Source: Heterobilharzia americana
Lineage: Eukaryota > Platyhelminthes > Trematoda > Strigeidida > Schistosomatidae
NCBI GenBank assembly: GCA_944470555.2
Contig: CALYCZ020000353.1
Coordinates: forward strand, 62,001-126,000
Direction: 5' to 3'
Length of the DNA: 64,000 nt
Shown here: positions 1 to 11,397 of the stretch, one piece after another
Numbering within the stretch: the stretch's first letter is position 1
Layout: each line of letters starts with the position of its first letter
Translations under genes and position numbers: made by a program
The notes under the pieces: generated by a model
Seen by the model: the letters and a program-made list of their open reading frames with translations, nothing else
What the model was told of the DNA's origin: nothing
The model's database searches: none

Positions 1-1129
1 CCATGCACTCATACAACGTAAGTGGCTTTCTTGGAATCGGTACGTCACTAGCAGTTGTATAGATTGGCAAAATTACAAGGAAAACCGCAACGGATGCACC
101 ATACAAATCCCAGACGACACAGTAAACTATCTGGCACATCCTTGTAAAACCCTGTAGGGGAATAACTGGGTATTGTGCTTACTGGTTGAATGGAGGGGTA
201 TTAGTTCGCTTAGTATACAGGATCGCAGATTCTCTACACCTACTTCGAGGCAGCAAACTTCCTAGCTCAGGAATTCGGAAACAACTTCTGTTGAGCAGAG
301 GAAGCCCATTCATATTTGTTTGCTCGAATTTTTAAAGGCTTCTGGCAGGCTGAACCAGGATATTCTGTATAAGAGACTTCAGCTTATGGGTGTACACCGA
401 AGGTAAGTTGTCGTAGAGATAGTCGTTACACGAGGTAGCAGTCATCTAGAGTTGGCTTCTCTGTATCTAACTGGTTCCCGATGCTGAGTGGTGTGCCTCA
501 GGGTTGCATTCTTGTTCCCATACTTTTTCTAGCTCTCATCTTCGGGAGTCACACTGGATAACAATAGAGAGATGATACACCACGTGAAGTTGTCTTACAT
601 ACTCCTGTGTGTATCCTAAGTGACATAACTAATGGGATAATTCAAGGGGGCAGTTTCGGAAACGGTTTACTTCGCCGTCGTCATATATTTTTCGAAATTG
701 TAACTCATACACTCGGTCTGTGTAGTAGGGTGCGTTGGTCACACCTGAGACGTCAGGTGTATGCTTTCGAGATACGGAGAGGTGGACGGTTAATCAAACT
801 TTTCCCAATCAACTTTGTGCAGATGTGATCCGTGTCTATCGTTTTTCCTGCTGACTGCATGCAAGTGTATACCGCCGACTTTATAAATCTTCCCTTTGTT
901 CTACATTGCAGAATAAACGTCCTACTACTACGAAATCACGAAAGGAGAATGTTGAAGGAATGATTGATGAATATTTGCTCGGACAATACTCCAAATGTGT
1001 TGAATACTTTTTACCGAAATACTTATTTTCACATGAAGTAGAATGACTTCTTCAGTCGATGCTCATGAATGATGCTAGGGCTGTGGGGAGTTAGTAGTGT
1101 TGAACTCCTTCGTTATGTGGGCTCCTGTG
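1..1129 (+). repeat. Left arm of a ~1.1-kb near-perfect inverted repeat
   Basis: Base n of this arm pairs with base 4968-n of the right arm; base 1 matches base 4967 in reverse complement and I saw no mismatch up to about 1105. Matching fades over 1105-1129 and stops there. The arm runs off the left edge of the window, so its true outer end is not visible; the right arm's family continues to about 5195, so perhaps 200 more bases lie outside. With the MULE-type transposase between the arms, the simplest reading is a long terminal inverted repeat. An inverted duplication unrelated to transposition is the alternative. Confidence 0.9.
311..559 (+). pseudogene. Non-LTR reverse transcriptase scrap inside the left arm
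   Basis: Two frames carry RT signatures in the correct order. At about 320-400 a stretch reading LLEFLKASGRLNQDIL resembles RT motif A (usual form LDFxKAFDxVxHxxL, here with the catalytic aspartates lost). At about 481-540 LSGVPQGCILVPILF is a clear RT motif B. Stops and frame changes separate them, and no FADD/YADD box follows, so it is dead. The same scrap is present in reverse in the right arm (4409-4657). Confidence 0.6.
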
Positions 1130-1208
1130 CTCTTAGTCAACGTATAATACAAACAAGGGGAAGTAAGTCTGTTGTCATAGCATTAACAGCAAGTGTAGCT
1201 ATAAATTG

Positions 1209-2021
1209 TTTCAATTTGTTGTGACGGACAATTTTGTTAACAGTCGCCCGGTTATGTTCAGTGGACTAGGTTAGAAAAAAGGGCAGATGTGACATAGATG
1301 TTAGATGCCCTTAAGCGGATAATGCGTGAAATGTCGTCCACACGAACGTTTGTCATTGACTGTGCAAGGGCATTGAAGGCGGCTGTTCAGACTGTCTTCC
1401 CAAACATAGATGTAGTCCTGTGTGCATTCCACGTGTGCAGAGCGACGTGCAAAAGGGTAAGCATTTCAAATGAGTGTTTATATCTACCCAACTTGAAGAC
1501 ACGGAATCCAATAGTCAAACAATATCTGTTTAGATTAGTTCGAGAAGATTCTACTAGCAGGTAAGATACAAACGGTATACTGACGTCCAACACAGGTTTT
1601 ATGCATATAACGCATCATCAACGCTATCAGTCAAGATGTGAGGAGGTATTTAAGTCGCATGTGGATGAACTGTAAGCGACTTTGGCCCCCAGCATTCTAC
1701 AGTGATGTCCTGACGTTGGGTAATGATATTCATAATAGGGTTGAAAGCCTCTATAAGCAGATAAAAAGGAGGCTGAGAAAGTGTGACAAGCTGTATATAT
1801 CGATTTGGAAAGCCTATCAGTGGGATAGTAGAAGAAGCGAAAGGAAAAAGTTGGAAATGAAATGCTGGGTTCTGAAAAATAAGGGTCTGCTGGACCTAAA
1901 AGGCCTTACGAAGCGCAGACTTAACAGGCGAATGTCACAATTCAGGAGTGAATATGGTTATGTACAGGCAGATGAGAGCGTGGACGCAGCCGGCAGACAA
2001 CAGCTCAACGATGAACCGTAG
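1209..2021 (+). pseudogene. MULE-type (Mutator-like) transposase, partial
   Basis: Three segments in order match the MULE transposase core. FQFVVTDNFVNSRPVMFS (about 1209-1260) fits the strand carrying the first catalytic Asp. VIDCARALKAAVQTVFP followed by VLCAFHVCR (about 1350-1445) fits the second Asp and the C/H motif after it. LWPPAFYSDVLTLGNDIHN plus RVESLYKQIKRRL (about 1680-1775) fits the region around the third acidic residue. Segments are in different frames, but GT-AG pairs can join them: a possible 42-nt intron at 1457-1498 (phase 0) and a possible intron at 1561-1630 that restores frame into the last segment. So this may be a spliced gene rather than a broken one. An in-frame stop near 1272 and the absence of an N-terminal part argue for a relic. 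No SWIM zinc finger was found. Confidence 0.6.
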
Positions 2022-3350
2022 GCTCCTCACCTATTCCAATCCTTAACATTTGCCTACTTTCTACTCCTGAGATTTACGCCCACCACCGTTTTATGCATGG
2101 ACGAGAGCCCTCACAGACAGGTAAGTCCAATTCACTTTCACCCTACACTTAGATGGCAAAATGAATTGTAAACATAAACTTTACTGCATAAAGTGCACAT
2201 ATAGCTAGAGCTTCTCAAAGATAGGAACTTCTCTCTCCCTTATTTCATCCTGTGGCATATCATTCTCCGGTTTCTGCTCCTGCTTTTCTTTTCCCCTTCT
2301 CTTTTAATCTGAGGTTCGAAGAGAAAGCCTTGGGCGTAATTTTGACCAACATTGTCAACCTACTGAATATACTACTTCGTACTTGATACCAGAAATTATT
2401 GGAAAGACCCTTCACTTGGTCTTTCCCCATTGTTTTTCAACTTTCTGGGACGTTCCACAGAGAACTCGCCTAGTTACCAACAGCCTGGATGCAACCATGT
2501 ACGAAAACCCAACTACAATAAATGATCTAAGGCTTCTGGACGGTGATAATGGCAGCGAAAATGTGGACAAACAACGAAATCTAAGAAATAAACTCGCCTA
2601 GTAACTCAAAGTGAGACATGTTCGCAAAGCGACATCTCCAGTACCTCACCCCGTTTGGCTCCACTTTATAGAAGACAATTAATAGTCAAAATACCTCCTT
2701 GAAAATGCTGTATGCTTCAATGTGAATTCCGTGTGCGAAACCACATCACCATTGGATAACAGTCATTCAGATGTTTATTTCTTTGTACAACAACAACTAA
2801 AGCTGATGGATTACGTCTTTATAGCTGAGCAAGGTCACACTACTAGTGGGAAATGCGAAGACTTATATACTCACGTGGATTATATGGTTATGCTAATACT
2901 TACTGTTACCTGAAATCAATGAAGTGAGTTTTCATATGTCAGTGATAGTATTTACATGTTAACTGATGTCAAAATAAATGTTTATCTGACGAAACACGGG
3001 ACTATACCGCCAGGTTAACTATCTATGTTATATGTAATGCAACCGTCGAATAATGTACAAGTACGATAACACTTTCTAGTGTAAAAGAATCGTGAGTGGA
3101 AACAACTAAAACTCATAAAAGATCTGAATGTTCTGTGAAATGATATTTTTCTGTTCTTTTCATAACCTGCAGTCACCAATTATTGTTATAAACCGTGATG
3201 CGATACCTTCTGTATCATTCAGCACAGCTCAACAACTAGAGATTTCTTTACCATTACCCAATTTGATGATGCCTGTAAACTGCCTTCTTTTATGGTAAAT
3301 TATTGATTTGAGAACAAAATAATTATTTATTTATTTAAGCGATGGATGCT
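2022..3350. other. No recognisable gene; interior of the inverted repeat
   Basis: AT-rich sequence with only short, unconvincing open frames. The stretch at about 3255-3340, ending in an (ATTT)n-like tail, recurs at 60735-60815 at the end of another inserted segment, so a repeat family boundary lies here. Confidence 0.5.
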
Positions 3351-5195
3351 AAAAGTAAAGTGATGTAAGTCTGTGTTCCCTTTCGAAATCGGATTTCAAG
3401 AACACGCACCATCATGCACCATCTAACATGCTCACTTATTGTCTTCTACAGGTAAACGACGTTGAACCTACCTACTGGATTATCATTTATGTATCACTGT
3501 TCACACAGACATTTTTTATCATGTTAATTACCACATTATTTTACCTCACAATACAAGCTTGATTTCTTGATAATAGCTTAATGAATATGCTAATGCGTTG
3601 CTACAGGCACATGTACAATGTTTCGCATGTTTCTGAAAACCATCGTATCAGTGCGTAGGCCAGTTATCATTCAGGCGCGAAAAATAGGAAAACTACCAAT
3701 CACCCTATGGCTTCAGTTTGTCGAATTATTATCAGTAATCCCGGATTCCGTAGGGGAGAAGTCTACCAGTTCACACGTTTTCAACATTTTTGGCTACATC
3801 CAGACTACCATAACAAGTCACTGGTTCACACGCGTCTGCACAGGAGCTCACTTAACGAAGGAGTTCAACACTACTAACTCCCCACAGCCCTAGCATCATT
3901 CATGAGCATCGACTGAAGAAGTCATTCTACTTCATGTGAAAATAAGTATTTCGGTAAAAAGTATTCAACACATTTGGAGTATTGTCCGAGCAAATATTCA
4001 TCAATCATTCCTTCAACATTCTCCTTTCGTGATTTCGTAGTAGTAGGACGTTTATTCTGCAATGTAGAACAAAGGGAAGATTTATAAAGTCGGCGGTATA
4101 CACTTGCATGCAGTCAGCAGGAAAAACGATAGACACGGATCACATCTGCACAAAGTTGATTGGGAAAAGTTTGATTAACCGTCCACCTCTCCGTATCTCG
4201 AAAGCATACACCTGACGTCTCAGGTGTGACCAACGCACCCTACTACACAGACCGAGTGTATGAGTTACAATTTCGAAAAATATATGACGACGGCGAAGTA
4301 AACCGTTTCCGAAACTGCCCCCTTGAATTATCCCATTAGTTATGTCACTTAGGATACACACAGGAGTATGTAAGACAACTTCACGTGGTGTATCATCTCT
4401 CTATTGTTATCCAGTGTGACTCCCGAAGATGAGAGCTAGAAAAAGTATGGGAACAAGAATGCAACCCTGAGGCACACCACTCAGCATCGGGAACCAGTTA
4501 GATACAGAGAAGCCAACTCTAGATGACTGCTACCTCGTGTAACGACTATCTCTACGACAACTTACCTTCGGTGTACACCCATAAGCTGAAGTCTCTTATA
4601 CAGAATATCCTGGTTCAGCCTGCCAGAAGCCTTTAAAAATTCGAGCAAACAAATATGAATGGGCTTCCTCTGCTCAACAGAAGTTGTTTCCGAATTCCTG
4701 AGCTAGGAAGTTTGCTGCCTCGAAGTAGGTGTAGAGAATCTGCGATCCTGTATACTAAGCGAACTAATACCCCTCCATTCAACCAGTAAGCACAATACCC
4801 AGTTATTCCCCTACAGGGTTTTACAAGGATGTGCCAGATAGTTTACTGTGTCGTCTGGGATTTGTATGGTGCATCCGTTGCGGTTTTCCTTGTAATTTTG
4901 CCAATCTATACAACTGCTAGTGACGTACCGATTCCAAGAAAGCCACTTACGTTGTATGAGTGCATGGATGACCCAAGAAGAGTGAAAACTTGTCTGTTCT
5001 CCGTGTAGCCAGTGGACCAGCAAGTTTTACTCTTCTTGAGTTCAGTCAAACACGCTTAACATAATACGATGTAAACGGTTCTCTTGGAGTCAGTGTAGGC
5101 ATTCAAAACATCCACAGTTTCCCTTTCCTTGCTTTCGTGTGGACATTCAGGAAATATAACTGAAGCCATCGTCTTTAAAGACGACAAGTGACTTT
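3350..5195 (-). repeat. Right side of the MULE-like element (sub-terminal sequence plus right arm)
   Basis: Bases 3839-4967 are the reverse complement of the left arm. Bases 3350-3838 and 4968-5195 are not mirrored inside the window but are conserved, with many substitutions, in a second copy at 33650-35175. That fixes the family's extent as roughly 3350-5195 and shows that sequence inward of the arm also belongs to it. The outer end abuts the 5' terminus of a CR1 element at about 5206. Confidence 0.75.
4409..4657 (-). pseudogene. Mirror copy of the RT scrap in the right arm
   Basis: This is the exact reverse complement of 311-559 and carries the same motif B signature on the minus strand. 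It has no independent coding value. Confidence 0.55.
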
Positions 5196-5785
5196 TGTCT
5201 GAAGGCGCGCGCCCATTTGTTACTGACGTGTTTTGTCTCGGCTGCATTCTACTCGTAAATAAGCATATAAGCCCCCCAATCGGGGTAAACGTTTTGCTAC
5301 AGAACGTACAGTTCTCGGTCATGCCTTGTTCATATCCAGTCTAGAGGCAATACCACGGTATTTATCGCCGAAAAACAGTTGGCAGCCATACGGTTATAGT
5401 GAACGCGATTCAGTTAATCAACTAGACGCAAGAATTGCTACGTACAACGGCGCAACTATCTTCTCAACTCGGACATACTTCCTGCCGGTGATTCGTAGTC
5501 GTCTGGAGCGTTCAGCTGCCATAGCCTTTGGCTCTCTTCGTGGATCATTCAACGAGAAATATCTTTCTTGGTCTTTACATACGCACTTGAAGCATTCGGT
5601 CAAAGTTGCTGATAAAGTGAGAGAAACCAAGTACCAAGTTCCTGTTGGTAAGCTATCTACTTTACGCTTCATTCTCCTCTTAATTTACGTTATTTGTATG
5701 GTAAATCACTTAACTATATTGGCACAAAATTCCAAACCCCATCCCTTAGCTGTATAACGAGGTTTGCAGGTGGACGGAATCCAGT

Positions 5786-7312
5786 ATGTGCCGGAAGACG
5801 GGCGTAGCAACACAATCACCGTCTAAGATCCCCATAGCACTGTCACGTCAGGCACAGCATTTGTTGAAACCGGCAAACCCCTGTGGTAGCACACCTGCAG
5901 TCATACCGTTGGTGGAAAATAAAGCACGGGGAAAACGCGCTACGACTGACATCGCCATACAGAAAGTAAACCACTCCGTCGTCAACAAACAGCAAACCTC
6001 TGACGACTATGGTGTTTGCAAAGAATCGGTTTTGGAGGCTCAGAAAGCCTTTGTGTGCAACGTCTGTCTTAGATGGGTACACTGTAACTGTGATAATAGT
6101 TTACCGGGGCAGTACTACAGCTTTATGAGGAAGTACCCATGTAAATAGATGTGGTATATATGCCCAGAGGGTCTAAAATCACCGGCCATCACCACTGGCA
6201 AACTGGAAAACCTGGTTCAGTCAAATATGTTACAAAGAACGGGCTCCAACAACATTCCCTCAGGATGCGGTCTAGCTCCATATGCGCGCAAACACGCCAC
6301 AGCTAAAGGCAGGAAAAAATTGGCTCCCACTCCAAGTGAGACACCAAAAAGGTCCTCGCTTGTATCACCGCCACCCAGACGATCCAACAGGACTGAACAA
6401 CCTGAGGAAGTAGGTTGCGCTGAGAACGAATGGACGAAAGTGAATAGGGTGAGGGGTAGACCGAAAGCACTGGTTACCAAGCCCGATATCCCACGCTTAC
6501 AGGACAAGAGAACAGATTCCATCATTCTGTTCAACGTCCCTACACCAACAGACCCACTCTTAGAAAAAAGAGAACAGTCTGACAAGGAGAATTGGGATGA
6601 CTACTGCAGAAAGTTAGGAATAGAAACCATCGCAGCCAACTTATGCCGGCTCTCCCGTGTGAGTAGAGCACCTCGAGATAGGTCGCCACCACTCAGGGTA
6701 TCAGCAATGACGGCGAAACAGTTGGAGAATATACTGCTGCTGTCACGCCGACTAGACATTGCAGGCCCCTGCCCCATAGGGTGAAGCTAGACAAACCCTG
6801 GGTCACCCGAGAGGCAGAGAGTAAGTCCCCACTTAGTGACCTGCACAAGGCTGCAAGCATGGTGGTGCACGGAATACCCGAACTGGCGGGTGGACCCGCA
6901 AAGTGTGATAATTACCTTCATGATTTCGGGCAGTGGAGGTGGTTAGCGGCAAAAATGGGACTTGGAAATCTGCCTGCTAGAGCGTAAGTAGGTTACCAAG
7001 ACCTACGCACTTGCAGAGCATCTCCTCACCAAGATTGCTAGCTGTACGCTTTGACTGCAAAGCATCACTAACAGAGGCTCTCACGGCATGGTACGTGTAA
7101 AACACAATATAGGAGGCGCTATACGATACTGTGAGAGTAAACCACGAGCTACCAGACTAGAAGATAGGAGGCAACCTCCGAAAACACTACAGGCAGCACT
7201 AGTCAGAAAAGAATTAGCTAGTGAGCTACCTGTAGGCACAACAAACACTACTGCCACACCAGCAGCAGGATGCCAAGAGGAGCCAAAAAACGGAGACCCA
7301 CTAGCCCAGTAG
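5786..7312 (+). pseudogene. CR1 copy A ORF1 (PHD-finger protein), broken
   Basis: It starts at an ATG and corresponds to the 567-aa ORF1 of copy E. The finger is only partly kept: CNVCLRWVHCNCD is present, but an in-frame TAG at 6146 sits where copy E has the KWFWYICPEC segment. Downstream blocks RTDSIILFNVP, LCRLSRVSRAPRDRSPPL, MVVHGIPEL and RYCESKPRATRLEDRR line up in order with copy E but in changed frames. CR1 ORF1 proteins are thought to bind element RNA or nucleic acid; this copy cannot make one. Confidence 0.75.
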
Positions 7313-10225
7313 AGACTGGCAGGCAGCATCCGGTGCAATGGCACACTAGCCTCCAAACAAGTCCCCATATCGCACTAAGCCCAGAACGTAGCTCCTTAAC
7401 ATGCTTCTACAGCAATGTGAGAGGTCTTGGGAGTAAAATACTGGAGCTAAAAGTAATGTACCGTAATCTGCAAGCAGACATAATTCTCCTCACGGAGACA
7501 TGGCTGTCAGAAGACATCGTGGGTAAAGAAATATTCTTGCCTAACATGACCCTGTTCCGAAAGGACAGGCAGTTCAAAGAAGGCGGAGGAGTTGCCATAT
7601 ATGCTAGCACTCATCTAGAAGTCAAGGAAGTGACTGATGGTGTGTTTGTCTTACTGCAAGACTCCTTATGGTGCTATCTCACCATAAACCAAACCAAGTA
7701 CCTAATAGGAGTAGTATATAGGCCTCCCCTTTGTACGACAGAGCATGAGGCCCAATTGCCAGTGCCATCGCAACAACCACCTCGGCAGCCTATGACCATG
7801 TAGTCCTCGCTGGAGACTTCAACACATCGACACTCGACCCGGGGTGTAAAGTAAGATGTGGGCATAAATCTTTCGAACACAAACTTCGAAGTATGTTCAT
7901 GGCAGCAGGACTAATAGAGAAGGTTGGGGAAAACACTAGGTGGGGACCAGACGGAAAAGGATCACCATTCGACTGCGTTCTAACAGACGATAATCTTTTG
8001 GTGGACGATATCTGTGTCCAACCCCCCTTAGGTAAAAGCGATCACTGACTGGTGAGATTCTCTCTGATAACCAAAGAGACACTACCAATAGCTGAGCCAG
8101 AAGCGTTCCGCTGTTACCGGAAAGCAGACTACCACCTCATGAACAACGAATTCCCGGAGGCTGCATGGTCACAAGAATGGGACTCATTATCGATAGACGG
8201 ACACTGGATACAGATTAAAGATATTATCTGGAGTGCTACCGAAAAGAGTGTTCCAAAATTAACCAGATGGTCACCTCTCAAACGGTCTTGGGTAACTCGC
8301 GCAACCCAAAGACAAGCAGAGAGGAAAAAGAAGGCATGGTACCGGTGGCGTACACCACGCAAACAATCAGACCATCGTAGCTACAAGACCTTACGAAACT
8401 TGTGAAATATAAGAATTCGTAATGACAGTTATGCATACCAAAGCAACCTGGCTGAACAGTTAAGCTGCAATCCGAAAAGTCTGTATCGGTCTATGTCACA
8501 ACGCAAATCGACGAATAAGGGCTTAAACCTGGTCACAGGGCCAGCCGGAGAACCCTTGAACAGCAGTGAGATAGCGGAACTGTTGAACAGTCGATTTGAC
8601 GAGCAACTCAACCCAGTTATCCATCCGCTACCAACATCTAGCAATGTAACGAAGTCCCAGGACTGCGATACAAAGCTGATGAACGTGAAGATTTCGTCAA
8701 ACCAAGTGTTTGCGAAACTTTCAACACTGAGAATAGGGAAATCCCCGGGCTGTGACGACATAAAACCGGTTGTCCTACGCAACTGTGTCGAAGTACTAAG
8801 CATACCCATATGCAACCTGTTCACGCACTCACTGGAAGTAAGTCAACTCTCCAACGAATGGAAACGCGCCATCTTCTCACCAATCTTCAGTGGAGGAGAC
8901 CGATAGGACCCTTGTAACTACAGACCGATAGCACTACTCCCCATACTTTCCAAGGTACTGAAAAGCCTGGTTGCAGGTGTTGTCTGGGACTACCTTAACA
9001 GAAACAACATCGTTCATCCCACCCAGCATGGCATCAGAAACGGGTGGTCATGTGCCACAAACTTGATGACCCCTTGGGATGACTGTACTGCTAGATGGGA
9101 CAACAAACAACCAGTTCACGTTATCTTCCTGGACTTGGCCAAAGCTTTTGATAGAGTCCCACACTACATTATGCTCGCCAAACTAGCGAAACTGGATATC
9201 ACCGAACCACTCCTAGCATGGCTTACAGTATACCTAGAGGATAGAGAAATTCTGCGCTGAGGTAAACAGAGTTCGATCGACCTGGAGGAATGCAAGAACA
9301 GGAGTTTTTCCAGGAAAAATCCTTGGATCACTCCTACTTTTACTATTCATAAACAACCTCCCCACTAAGATCTCCTCATCCATCCTCCTATTCGCTGGCG
9401 ACATCAAAATGTGGAGGACGACAGGCGACGAAGAGGATCCTAGGATACTCCAAAACGACCTGTTGCAGCTGGATTCCTGGTCGACTGCAAACGGCTCAAG
9501 CTTTAATCTGGAGAAGTGCAAGGTGATGTATCTTCCCACACCAGAGGCAATAAAAATCAACTACACTCGTAAAAAGCGTACAATCACTAAGGTATCCACG
9601 GAGAAGGACCAAGGGCTAAACTTTTCAGACGCAATGGATACTACTGGCATTTATAAAAGAATGGCAGCAAAGGCGAACGCCATTATCCACTTTCTAAGAA
9701 GGCGAATTGAATTGTTACCCCCAGAGTTATTCCTCATGGTATTCCAAACCCACGTTAGACAACACCTAGAGGTGTTCAACACAGTGGTCCCTCCTCTACT
9801 AGCGAGCGACACAAATTCCTTCCAGAAGGTACAAAGAGGGACAAAGTTGGTTGTCGGACTATCAGGCAAAGCATTGCGCAACGCCTCAAGCAACTCAACT
9901 TCTTCACACTAAGTTATCGAAGAAAATGAGGTGATCGAATAACAGCCTGCAAGATCATTCGCCAAGTGGACCACCGAAACACGACAACGTTATCGGTCCG
10001 AAACCGACAATCCCGTGGGAACCCCACCCGCATACCCCACCATAGGGCAAAGGCTGGAGTAACATCTAACCTTTCCTCGCATAGAGTATATGCCTTATGG
10101 AACGCGCTGCCGAAAGAAGTGACCGGCCACAGCCACATCAGTCAACTGCTTCAAACGACTACTGGATGAGTATGTGATCGCAAATGGCTTACCACGAACA
10201 TCTGTTAGTAGCAACCGATGATACG
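7313..10225 (+). pseudogene. CR1 copy A ORF2 (endonuclease-reverse transcriptase), broken
   Basis: The APE-type endonuclease is recognisable by YSNVRGLGSK, LLTETWLS, GGGVAIY, LAGDFN and PPLGKSDH. RT blocks follow: GKSPGCDDIKPVVL, NYRPIALLPILSKVL, VIFLDLAKAFDRVPH (motif A) and LLFAGDIKMW (motif C). Motif C reads FAGD instead of FADD, so a catalytic Asp is lost. Several stops and frameshifts (for example near 7801, 8046, 8402, 8905, 9258 and 9910) break the frame. The C-terminal end (LLDEYVIANGLPRT) is at about 10145-10225 and matches the same region of copy E. Confidence 0.8.
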
Positions 10226-10692
10226 CCCTTCCATCCCTGTATTCTCCTTGTATTCCCAAACCCTAGTATCTGCAGTAAGACGCATCTCTCCTCTATATTG
10301 TTACCAGTCACATTTATCTTTTCACTTCTCTTTTTCTCATGCCCCACTCACTCCGTTTCTATCACTATTTAAGTAATGCTTAACACTTACTTGCAGGTGC
10401 CTACAACAACAGGAATTCCAAACGATTAATTGATCTTATCAGCAGCTCCGCTACCCTCCTCCCCCTCCCCCCCAAAAGAAGAAAAGAAAAACAAAACAAA
10501 GCTGCAATTTGCAAACAAAACACCTTCAAATAGACAAACACTACCTCCAAAACTGTAAGCAGGAAAACGCAAAGACTTCTGCGACCATCGAAGGAGTACG
10601 ACAGAACAAAAAGAACCAAGACTCAAGACCTAGAAGTGAGAGCTCAACAACTGCAAGTTTCCTCTACTCACACTATTGATTTTGGATGTTAG
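10226..10692 (+). other. CR1 copy A 3' UTR
   Basis: Non-coding tail of copy A, with pyrimidine-rich and CCCTCC/CCCC tracts around 10455-10475 and a terminus matching other CR1 copies. Open frames on the opposite strand here are low-complexity artefacts. Confidence 0.65.
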
Positions 10693-10857
10693 AACCGTGA
10701 AGTTCACAGGCTCACGTGATATTCGTGGTGAAAATCGGAAAAGCCTATGGATTGAGGTTCAAAAGGTTTTAGGGACTGTATCAAGACGTATCTCATAAGA
10801 TTAACACAGGCAAGAAGTAGCTACATTTCATTTCGATTCATTCAAAGTACTTCATTT

Positions 10858-11192
10858 ATGGTAAGTCAAGTTCATTAAAGCTGACATATTTCAAAGTATT
10901 CCTTGACCGCATCCCGACTGTGGAATACCGTCAGACTGGCTCTTATGATTTCAGAAAATATTACGAAAACCTTTGTGCCCTTCAAAATTGCTTTCCACTA
11001 ACTTCTATCACAAGCCAAGTTGAGGAAGGTGTGCTCGATATTACTGCAGACAGACTAAAGTAAGTAGGAAATATCGTTTTTTCACTCTCACAAGTATTTC
11101 GGAGTGGGAGCCAATCCTGAATTCTGTGAAAATCAATCGAAATTTACGTTTCATTGCCATTAGAAGCTTCTGCCAACATATGAGTATGCCAG
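10858..11192 (+). CDS. CEP78: CEP78-like centrosomal leucine-rich-repeat protein, first exons only
   Basis: Two consecutive coding segments match the N-terminus of CEP78 as I remember it from vertebrates. Exon 10935-11059 reads DFRKYYENLCALQNCFPL ... GVLDITADRL; exon 11095-11192 reads ISEWEPILNSVKINRNL and RFIAIRSFCQHM. They are separated by a 35-bp GT-AG intron (11060-11094) joined in phase 2, with the codon count preserved. A GTGAGT donor follows at 11193. The likely start codon is the ATG at 10858-10860, immediately followed by a GTAAGT donor; a 74-bp intron would join it in phase 0 to ACT at 10935. CEP78 acts at the distal centriole and in ciliogenesis. No later exon was found: the PLE array begins 87 bp after the donor, so the rest lies beyond it or the gene is cut off. 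The match is from memory; the start is inferred. Confidence 0.7.
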
Positions 11193-11332
11193 GTGAGTTT
11201 ACTTTATTTCATTTATTATAAGATTCATGTTGGTTGATATTCTTGTTCAAAGCTTTAAGCAGGAATGCGTTCCAGGAGCACTATCATAATCCAGCCACAA
11301 TTGTACAATGAGATGAACTACATGATTTTTGG

Positions 11333-11335
<3 letters not shown>

Positions 11336-11395
<60 letters not shown>
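11336..11395. repeat. (TA)n microsatellite, unit 1
   Basis: About 30 uninterrupted TA units close to the unit's left end. The equivalent tract is about 19 bp at 23702-23720 (interrupted by an RTE fragment) and about 68 bp at 30631-30698. Confidence 0.95.

Positions 11396-11397
<2 letters not shown>

Larger units (their letters stand above)
5206..10692 (+). mobile_element. CR1-clade (SR1-like) non-LTR retrotransposon, copy A, full length, dead
   Basis: The 5' end (GCGCGCG, then TGACGTGTTTT about 15 bp in) matches the 5' ends of the CR1 copies at 35730, 47567 and 53647. The 3' end at about 10692 (ACTATTGATTTTGGATGTT) matches the ACTATCAATATTGGATATTGG end of the minus-strand copies, which is the short-repeat terminus expected of CR1. 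Between them lie a 5' UTR, ORF1 with a PHD-like finger, ORF2 with endonuclease and RT, and a 3' UTR with a C/A-rich tract near 10455-10500. Protein identity to the other copies is only partial, so it is an older or different subfamily. It ends about 165 bp before the putative start codon of the CEP78-like gene. Confidence 0.85.

Noticed and set aside
5056..5322. Minus-strand frame beginning TENCTFCSKTF, resembling a C2H2 zinc finger
   Set aside because: It spans the junction between the CR1 copy A 5' UTR and the end of the MULE-like repeat; neither part is coding on that strand in its other copies.
10401..10626. Minus-strand frames near 10.5 kb
   Set aside because: Low-complexity translation of the C/A-rich CR1 3' UTR.
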